Positions 60,401 to 64,000 of a DNA stretch of 64,000 nucleotides are shown here, piece after piece. The stretch is from the NCBI RefSeq assembly GCF_037975245.1, contig NC_092576.1, positions 44,925,111 through 44,989,110 of the forward strand, given 5' to 3'. Both the position numbers and the translations under genes were made by a program. Below the pieces are notes generated by a model, which was not told the origin of the DNA, ran no database searches, and saw nothing but the letters and a program-made list of their open reading frames with translations. Each line of letters opens with the position of its first letter. Positions within the stretch are counted from its first letter, which is position 1. The stretch is from Apostichopus japonicus. Lineage: Eukaryota > Echinodermata > Holothuroidea > Aspidochirotida > Stichopodidae.

Positions 60401-61179
60401 ATGCATCGGTTTCTTTATCGCATGCAAATAACATACAATCATTTTTCGTCTGATTACCCTTCCATATTGATTATAACTATTGGGGGCATTACAAGTCGTT
60501 ACAATATTAATGGTAATAATAATATAAGTTTATCTACTGAAAAACACATTGCAAATTATCTTTCTTTCAGTAGGTTCCCGAAAGGTTATCAGCATATTGC
60601 CCGAATTTTCACACAAATATTTGGTTGGGGTAGGGGGGGGGGCTGCTAATAAGTTTGTGCTTCAGAACCCATCAAGTTGGATTTTCAGCCATTCCCCCCC
60701 CCCCCCAACCATCAGGCCTTAGCTACGTCCCTGTGTAAACGGTGGTTGCATAGTTCGTTCCTACCAGAATTCCCCCGATTACCAGGTGCAGATCCACCTA
60801 GCAACCGAAGTAACTTGCGTGAGGACTCCAACGAACAACCACTGAATTATGTTGATGCCTATACATCACTTTAGCCACCACTCACATGGGACCTATTCTA
60901 AGTCTGACGATACATGCGAATGTGTGAGGTCCTGAAAACATAATTAAAGTGGTTTGTCTTGCCATCTTTGATTCAAATTTCATAGAAATGTATTCTCGTA
61001 GACCTAGCAAAACAGTTAAACTGACACAGTCCCATTGGAAGTGTGTCACGGGTGGCATTAAAAGTCATTGGTGGTTTAACATGCTGGCGTATGACGACTT
61101 TTTGCCAAATTTGCGCTAAGCTCACTATACGAACTCGGATCTGTGCTGTGCCTAATTAGGTGACAGATCATACTAGACA

Positions 61180-63610
61180 GTTCCAAACAAATGATGACTT
61201 TCCGTTAACACGTTTCCTTCGATTCCTGCAACGTTTTGATGGTAATGATTCGCTTATGATAATATGTAAATTATTGTTGTTATGCATTGGCGTGTGGCAA
61301 TTTACATCCAACAATGGGACGTCTTGCATTGCTCAGATTTATGACGCACATGAAATCTACAGTTTGTTGTTTACGGCATGTTAACATTCTCGTCGAATAC
61401 TCCTAGCAACTATGATTACAGAACGGTTTCGTATGGTTATATTTAAATATCATGAGAAGCATCATTTCATTGACAGCAGAGCAAATATTTTATTACTTAA
61501 ATTACCAATCCACCTATTCTCGCTCATTTGAAAATGGTAAAAACTGATTGAAATTATACAAGAAAATTTTTAGTTTGATCTTTGTTAAGCCTCGCACGCC
61601 TAAGTAGAAATACATGGAAACGCCGGTTGTATGTTCACCAGTGACCACGCACGTTTCTCACGTACTCCATTTGCTTCTGTCTTTCACATAGTAAAATAAT
61701 TAAAATAATATAAACTTCACAGTTGGAAGTCCATAACACCCACGAATGAGTTATTTTATTTCGCTGTGGTCCTAGACCGGCACCTACGTATAACATAAAA
61801 TATCATGACATGTGTGTGTGTTGTCATTTTAGTATAATGGGATTTTATCGGGAATATCTACAGTGGTCGATCAGTAGAACTTTCCAACCGGGGAGAACTT
61901 CGGCGAGAACTTAATAGTGAGAAATAAAACCAGCAAACCGAAGCAGAAACTAATACAAATTTTGGGGATATCTATAAAACGTCCATTGTGTCTCATTTTT
62001 ACGAGACGTTAGATCCGAGGTATATCATGCCATATATCCCAGGTTATTACCAATACATACAGAGAATAAGTTCTAGTACACTGGTGCATCACGTTGTCTA
62101 TTAGATAAAGCGCTGATACAGCAAACCATGAACCTTGCAAGAATAATATACTTCGCTACAATCGCTGCCTCATCCCACACCTGCAAATGTCACTTTAAAT
62201 TATAAATCAGAAAGTTGCTATTGTTTTAAGGTTACAATGTAACACAATCGTTTTCTGCTAATTTTGAATAGAGCGCCCAGGTAAGAGTGATGACATCAAT
62301 TTAAAGGCTGGAAAACTTACATCTAATCAAACCAGGGTTAGATTTGAATACATATAATATATGACCTTGCAAGCACAAACATTTGATGCTAGACATCATG
62401 TAAACAACTTCAAGTGTGAACATTTAGTGTTCTATCTACAGTGTATAAATACGACGAACACATAGATAACCATTGTTCTAGCAAATGCACGATCCGCCAA
62501 AATTGTACCATATCAGAGAGGGAACTACATTTACATTATTTAAAACCATATTTCAGTGTGAACTAGAGAACATCTGAAGAAAATCAAGACAGCAGACACA
62601 AAAAAATCTTCAAATTTATACTATTAGGTAAACATTTATGAATAGGAATACAGTCAATATGAAGGTATTACGCAACGTGTAAGGGTAACAAGACTGGGAG
62701 AATGTAGGAAAGTTGCAGCTAAACACAACATTTAGCGTTAACGATCTACTGTTTGTAGCGTGAATGGTACGTATGTTAGTTGCTGTGTTCAGCGAAGAAA
62801 ACATCAACGCATGATGGCAGTATTAATTCACCATATTTAAATATTGAAACAGCTTTTTCACAGCACGTATATTTTCTGCCATTTTTATTCATATTATTGG
62901 TAGGTCGATAATTACAGTAAATTCACGACCGACACGAATCAGATTTTACGTCCATAGACCAATGAAGAACGGTAAAAGTGCTCTATTTAAACTTTCGCCA
63001 GCTAAAGAGGGCTTCTAGAATACGGGTAATTCTTAAATCTACACAATCCTGCTAGCCACGACCAAATCCTTCATAATGCGTATAGTCTGTCTTAGTCATT
63101 GATGTGTGACGGTAGCGAACAACAATACCTTTTAGGTGTCAATTCAAAATCGGTTGGATAAAACCAACACTGCTATTCATCGCCCAGGGTAACTGAGACA
63201 ATCGCATAGAAATGATGTTATAATTATTCATTCAGTTGTGGCGTTCAAATGGCGACTTTACATCGGCTGAAATGGTTCCAGACTTGCGTGTTATAAACAG
63301 CAAATTATAATACACAAATCACACGTTATGTGCTTCTATTACATATGTACCGACAAACGATTAGATAAAAAACTTCATTAAATATTACGGGTAGTGACAT
63401 ATCACACAGTAATCTTAGGAACTTATCAAAGTCATAGTTATTTGTAGATTTCGTCGTATATTAAAATTTATTTTCAATAGTGATATACTTTGAAGTTTTG
63501 GATATTTGTATTTAGGAAACAAAAAAACATCCATACTTACCGTCGTATTGACTATGGCTAACGTTAATTATTAATATACTATACGAGAGCTGTCATTAAT
63601 TTTGTATTAC
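61180..63610. repeat. Segmental duplication, copy B (partner 55.17-57.66 kb)
   Basis: Colinear with copy A, with about 0.9 kb of sequence between 62.0 and 62.9 kb that copy A lacks. No coding exon was recognised in either copy. Confidence 0.88.
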
Positions 63611-63779
63611 ATGAGGACTGAAGTCACATCATGTCCCCAACCCCAAGAGTGGTTACTCTGAGTAAAATTATCTGATTCAAAGCGCCAGGGGTGCATTCTG
63701 TACAATCATAACACTTGGGAAATACGCCCTTAATGACAGTTATTCAAAGCCAATTTATACGCTTTAACACACCAGTAGA

Positions 63780-63849
63780 ATCACGGTGGTCGAGTGGTAC
63801 GGACTTCGGCTCGTGACACAAAGATCCGGGGTTCGATTCCTACCTTCGC
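63780..63849 (+). ncRNA. tRNA-like pol III promoter (SINE head)
   Basis: A box TGGTCGAGTGG (63787-63797) and B box GGTTCGATTCC (63830-63840) both match consensus and are 32 bases apart. The D-arm can partly form, but acceptor and T stems do not, so this is tRNA-derived rather than a working tRNA. It runs straight into a hammerhead ribozyme. Confidence 0.75.
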
Positions 63850-63885
63850 CTGATGAGTCCCAAAAGGACGAAACCGGTCGTGAAG
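63844..63885 (+). ncRNA. Hammerhead ribozyme fused to tRNA-like head
   Basis: Core CTGATGA (63850-63856) and GAAA (63870-63873). Stem I pairs CTTCGC (63844-63849) with GTGAAG (63880-63885), including one G-U. Stem II is GTCC/GGAC around CAAAA. Stem III is the minimal self-complementary ACCGGT with no loop, followed by C63879 as cleavage base. All conserved residues are present. Minimal stem III hammerheads are thought to act as dimers. Confidence 0.88.
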
Positions 63886-64000
63886 TGGAATATTTCTGGG
63901 TGTTAATTTTTATTGATTTACTATATATCTGTCGTACCACTTGCTACACATTCAATTCTTATTTACAGCTTGGCTTGCCTATAAAGAGTGGTTATTCTGA

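Larger units (their letters stand above)
59958..60733. mobile_element. hAT-like element, CAGGGACGT ends
   Basis: Left CAGGGACGTCGCTAGAGGC and right (minus strand) CAGGGACGTAGCTAAGGCC are inverted ends, each followed by a G run. Flanking 8-mers GGTACAAG and TGTAAACG match at five positions, a decayed or absent duplication. The element holds the 35-bp palindrome and the inverted partner of the 9.5-9.7 kb repeat, so it is composite. Confidence 0.6.

Noticed and set aside
63780-63849. Functional tRNA gene
   Set aside because: A and B boxes are good, but acceptor and T stems do not pair; better read as a SINE head.

Overview
This is intron-rich, repeat-loaded animal nuclear DNA. There are no operons and splice signals are plentiful. 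Degraded LINE, Penelope, DIRS and hAT pieces fill most of it, with long (TA)n and poly-G runs. The NLR-type NACHT sequence, the leucine-rich-repeat exon and the spread of repeat families look most like a marine invertebrate deuterostome, probably an echinoderm such as a sea cucumber. That placement is inference, not proof.

The main gene lies on the minus strand from 47.56 kb down to 32.34 kb. I could assemble it by hand into 11 coding exons whose splice sites and phases all agree, giving one open frame of 1164 codons. It encodes a signal peptide, four immunoglobulin-like domains (exons 2-4), one transmembrane helix (exon 5), a short cytoplasmic module encoded by two tiny exons and present twice, and an NLR-type NACHT NTPase with its helical region. 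It ends in a 112-residue tail with no clear LRR. This is a membrane-anchored Ig-NACHT receptor: a cell-surface sensor architecture joined directly to an NLR oligomerisation engine. The second copy of the cytoplasmic module comes from a recent, nearly identical 1.41 kb tandem duplication inside the gene.

Layout. 0-0.6 kb: 3' end of a Penelope-like element with a hammerhead ribozyme. 4.6-4.8 kb: a stray LRR exon (minus). 5-9.8 kb: AT-rich sequence and repeat scraps. 9.8-13.2 kb: two arrays of a 15-bp minisatellite in opposite orientation, like a foldback/TU element. 13.3-14 kb: LINE reverse-transcriptase remnant. 14-32 kb: mostly non-coding, with LINE tails, an LTR-like block, a homopurine tract, AGGTCA-rich tandem repeats and a 509-bp hAT element with a perfect 8-bp target duplication. 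32.1-47.6 kb: the Ig-NACHT gene, with DNA-transposon and DIRS debris in intron 2. 47.6-52.8 kb: probable divergent promoter and a plus-strand gene of which I can support one or two exons. 53-64 kb: a 14-bp minisatellite, a diverged segmental duplication (55.2-57.7 and 61.2-63.6 kb), a hAT transposase relic, a 35-bp palindrome, and at the right edge a tRNA-like pol III promoter fused to a second hammerhead ribozyme.
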